From Vibrio gigantis (GTDB lineage Bacteria; Pseudomonadota; Gammaproteobacteria; Enterobacterales; Vibrionaceae): a stretch of 64,000 nt of DNA. The position numbers and the translations under genes were made by a program. Of the stretch, positions 61,826 through 64,000 are shown piece by piece (position 1 is the stretch's first letter; each line of letters begins with the position of its first letter). The stretch spans positions 1,426,001 through 1,490,000 of the forward strand of contig NZ_AP025492.1 of the NCBI RefSeq assembly GCF_024347515.1, read 5' to 3'. The notes under the pieces were generated by a model. That model did not search any database. It was not told the origin of the DNA and worked only from the letters and a program-made list of their open reading frames with translations.

Positions 61826-61875
61826 ATTAGGGTTACTTAATTGTTAACTCTGATTAACTATTAGGTAACCCTAAT
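61826..61875 (+). promoter_or_regulatory. Long hairpin just upstream of the major pilin gene
   Basis: A stem of 22 base-pair positions (21 pairs: one T/T mismatch and one G-T pair): outer ATTAGGGTTAC (61826-61836) pairs with GTAACCCTAAT (61865-61875), then TTAAT with ATTAG, and GTTAA with TTAAC around a 6-base loop. It ends 33 bases before the ATG at 61909. No T-run follows, so it is not a classical terminator. It may be an mRNA 5' stabilising hairpin, a translational control element or a protein-binding dyad. Confidence 0.7.
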
Positions 61876-61908
61876 AATAAAGCCGATTTTATATAAAGGA
61901 TAAAAGAA

Positions 61909-62343
61909 ATGAACAAAGTTTTTAAGGTTGTTGCTGTCTCTGCACTTTCTATCTCTTCAGCGAACGCTTTCGCTGTGAGTGACACTTTTGATGCAACACT
62001 AGAAGTAAAACAAGCAATTACAATGACAAAAACGAGCGATTTGGACTTCGGTATCATCACTTCAGATAACACAACAGATGTTGTTATCGCTCAGGGTGAT
62101 GCAGGAGCTGCGGCATTTACGCTTTCTGGAGAGTCTGGTGATGCGGTAACAGTAAGTATTTCTGATACTGACTTACTTAACGGCGCAAATACAATTGGGG
62201 CTGAATTTGACTTTAATAGTGCTATCACTCTGACGGGTGGTAGTGCGGATCTTAAAATTGGTGGTACAGCAAAAACGTCAACAGCAACTTTAGTTGCTGG
62301 TACTTATACTGCAAACGTTGCAGTCGATGTTACTTACCAGTAA
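61909..62343 (+). CDS. DUF4402-like pilin subunit (major)
   Basis: 144 residues. Signal peptide (about 1-22, NAFA), then an all-beta mature protein rich in Thr/Asp/Ala with SDLDFGIIT and a C-terminal strand GTYTANVAVDVTYQ, as in donor-strand-complementing DUF4402 subunits. No Cys. AAAGGA seven bases upstream gives strong translation. The long hairpin upstream and first place in the operon suggest the major subunit. Confidence 0.8.
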   Translation: MNKVFKVVAVSALSISSANAFAVSDTFDATLEVKQAITMTKTSDLDFGIITSDNTTDVVIAQGDAGAAAFTLSGESGDAVTVSISDTDLLNGANTIGAEFDFNSAITLTGGSADLKIGGTAKTSTATLVAGTYTANVAVDVTYQ

Positions 62344-62401
62344 TTGATAGATATAAAACAAGTCTAATAATAGCGACTGCTATTTATCAGTCGCTTTTAC
62401 T

Positions 62402-62839
62402 ATGAAACTATTTTTAAAACATTCCCTTTGTACTGCCATCATGGTTTTTTCTTTTTCATTATATGCATTAGAAATTATTCCAGAAAATATGGAAGTAAAG
62501 TTTCCAGGTATATATATATCTGGATCGGGTCAAAACGCCGATGCTAATCCGACTAATAGTCAGATCCATGTGGTGCGTTTTTATGTTGAAGGCGAACCAG
62601 GTAAAAAGATCGTGGTTTCTCTGCCTTCTAAGCAGTACCTCAACCATTCTCGTAAATCTAAACGTCTTCGTATTAAAAAATTCTATTTTGGCTGCGGCTT
62701 ATCAAAGCGAGGCCGAGCCAAAATAAAAGGCAATGGAAGAAGCAAATTACTGTGCATTGGTGCGAGAGTAAAAATCGGCGCTAATCATCCTGCTGGCGTT
62801 TATACCGGCACTATCCCTTTTGAGGTTAATTATAAATGA
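62402..62839 (+). CDS. Second pilin-like subunit (minor)
   Basis: 145 residues. Signal peptide about 1-22 (SLYA), then an all-beta protein ending GVYTGTIPFEVNYK, which matches the closing strand of the first subunit in pattern (GVYT...V-x-Y). It is unusually basic (RKSKRLRIKK, SKRGRAKIKGNGRSK) and has two Cys. Stop overlaps the chaperone start by four bases (ATGA). Probably a minor or tip component; inference. Confidence 0.68.
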   Translation: MKLFLKHSLCTAIMVFSFSLYALEIIPENMEVKFPGIYISGSGQNADANPTNSQIHVVRFYVEGEPGKKIVVSLPSKQYLNHSRKSKRLRIKKFYFGCGLSKRGRAKIKGNGRSKLLCIGARVKIGANHPAGVYTGTIPFEVNYK

Positions 62840-63546
62840 AGTTGTTTATCTCATGCGTTCTCGGCTTACTTTTCACGGCACAAGCCTATGCTCAACTCCT
62901 AATCGCTCCCACTCGTTTTGTTTTAGACGCAGATACCTCCGTTACGGAGAAAATCGTCGTGGAGAATAATTCAGATCAACCGATTCGATTGGAGATCAAA
63001 CCTATCTATCGACCAGTCAAAGCTAATGGGCTGGTTCGTACCGACACCAATATTGCAGAGTCTGAAAACATTGCTAATTGGATTAAAGTCTCACCACCGA
63101 TTATTCGTGAACTGAAACCCAATCAAAGACGCACAGTCCGCTTACGTATGAACGCCTTGCCAGCCGACATGCCTGATGGCGAATACAGAGCTTACTTATG
63201 GTTTTCACCGATAGCAAAAGCCGCAGAGTTATCAGACATTGCGTTGTCTTCGAGTAAAACCAACAGCGACGGTTCAGCTTTTCAACTCAACTTTCATATC
63301 AACAGCTATATACCGGTTTACGTTCAGAAAGGCGAGCAGGTACAAGATGTGAAGTTTCAATGCGATAGCCAAAACCTCAAGATCACTAACGATGGTAACT
63401 TTCAATTTACTGCGAAATTGAATGTCGACGAACATAGCGAAAAAGTGGTGTTACTTCGTAATGCGGAATTAACCAAGCCTTTCCCAAAAGGGTCAAAGAT
63501 CTCACTGGTTCAGAACGAACAGCCTTTATACGAATGTGTTCTGTAG
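62836..63546 (+). CDS. PapD-type periplasmic pilus chaperone
   Basis: 236 residues: signal peptide to about 19, then the immunoglobulin-like chaperone domain with LLIAPTRFVLDAD, EKIVVENNSDQPIRLEIKP, IRELKPNQRRTVRLRM and GEYRAYLWFSP, then a second domain. It is in the short lineage used with alternate ushers. It would hold the DUF4402-like subunits before assembly. Confidence 0.88.
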   Translation: MKLFISCVLGLLFTAQAYAQLLIAPTRFVLDADTSVTEKIVVENNSDQPIRLEIKPIYRPVKANGLVRTDTNIAESENIANWIKVSPPIIRELKPNQRRTVRLRMNALPADMPDGEYRAYLWFSPIAKAAELSDIALSSSKTNSDGSAFQLNFHINSYIPVYVQKGEQVQDVKFQCDSQNLKITNDGNFQFTAKLNVDEHSEKVVLLRNAELTKPFPKGSKISLVQNEQPLYECVL

Positions 63547-63593
63547 CGCTCGTTTCATTGTCGAAAATCGTTTAAAAGCCAGTGTTCAACGGT

Positions 63594-64000
63594 ATGGTTT
63601 GGCGATTTTTTTTGCTTGTCTCACTGCTTCCTTTTAGTGCGTATTCACAATCAAAAACTGAAAGTGAGGTGAGTGAACTTTATCCAGCCCATGTTGAAGT
63701 TCGAGTCGGGAAAGTGGGGGATAGTTTTTATCGTGTCATGATGGATGACTACGAAGAGCCTTTTATTTCAATATCCAATGCCGCTTTTTATCTACTCGAA
63801 ATGAATGGTCAGTGTGACAAAAGCGGATATTGTGAGCTGTACTTGCCCCAAGATGTGGGAAGAGAATCCCCTCCGTATATTGTTGATACCGAACAAGCCA
63901 TCTGCTATCGCGATGACGACAATATCCAATCGATCAAATATCAAGTTATTGATTCAGAAACTTTCATTCACTGGTACAGTTTACAAGCTTGTATCCCAGC
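63594..64000 (+). CDS. Exported pilus-assembly protein (5' part; probable usher)
   Basis: Open from the ATG at 63594 to the window end, 135 codons visible. Signal peptide MVWRFFLLVSLLPFSAYS, then ELYPAHVEVRVGKVGDSFYRVMMDDY, followed by a Cys-containing region (QCDKSGYCELYLPQ and AICYRDDDN). Position after chaperone and subunits, and export, suggest the outer-membrane usher N-terminus; the barrel is outside the window, so the call is tentative. The start has no strong ribosome binding site. Confidence 0.6.
   Translation, partial: MVWRFFLLVSLLPFSAYSQSKTESEVSELYPAHVEVRVGKVGDSFYRVMMDDYEEPFISISNAAFYLLEMNGQCDKSGYCELYLPQDVGRESPPYIVDTEQAICYRDDDNIQSIKYQVIDSETFIHWYSLQACIP

Overview
The window looks like a Vibrio chromosome, most likely of the Splendidus or a neighbouring clade. 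Three things point there: a complete CAI-1 quorum-sensing pair (cqsS/cqsA), a RelV-type small alarmone synthetase close to ihfA, and a moderate-to-low GC content with GC-rich hairpin terminators between most transcription units. No tRNA, rRNA, CRISPR array, transposase or prophage gene was found. Most of the window is compact, protein-coding chromosome made of short operons and divergent regulator/target pairs.

Layout. 1-8.3 kb: GST fragment and YbfB/YjiJ-type MFS pump, a second MFS carrier preceded by a 24-codon leader ORF, a DUF3360-like membrane carrier, and a patatin phospholipase with a membrane-anchored partner. 8.5-20.4 kb: Sel1-repeat protein, Lrp regulator divergent from a long trans-sulfuration-family PLP enzyme, GlxA/AraC regulator divergent from a LysE exporter, FUSC protein, large lipoprotein, metallophosphoesterase, YcxB-like protein. 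20.6-26.7 kb (the most unusual part): exported HbpS/GlcG-type haem-binding protein divergent from an OmpR/histidine-kinase pair; a NifX-like/NqrM-like/DUF134/thioesterase cluster with a perfect palindromic operator; and a bacterial homologue of ionotropic glutamate receptors. 27-38.5 kb: a 59-codon gene, Aer-like receptor, PnuC plus nucleoside phosphorylase, Crp/Fnr regulator, HU variant with a 47-residue basic protein, VC0807-type membrane protein, old-yellow-enzyme oxidoreductase, YceI, and a Cache chemoreceptor. 38.5-50.2 kb: ACT protein, LysR divergent from an MBL-fold protein that has lost its zinc ligands, TauD-type dioxygenase, cqsS/cqsA, MocR regulator divergent from an EamA exporter, XRE regulator divergent from an SDR.

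50.6-61 kb carries a block in the gene order I recall from V. cholerae chromosome I (ihfA, relV, tpm, purT, cdd, lrgA/lrgB-like, sbcB). Between ihfA and relV lies a four-gene sulfite-oxidation operon (three cytochromes c and a molybdopterin sulfite oxidase). pheT, the usual upstream neighbour of ihfA, is not in the window. 61.8-64 kb starts a chaperone-usher-like pilus operon (two DUF4402-like subunits, PapD-type chaperone, start of an assembly gene) preceded by a long, nearly perfect hairpin.

Themes: environmental sensing (two chemoreceptors, two histidine kinases, glutamate-receptor-like channel), small-molecule efflux under divergent regulators, nucleotide/NAD precursor salvage, and small-scale repeats (four related GGCCTCGC terminators and decaying copies of a short MLEQLEQLN-type reading frame).
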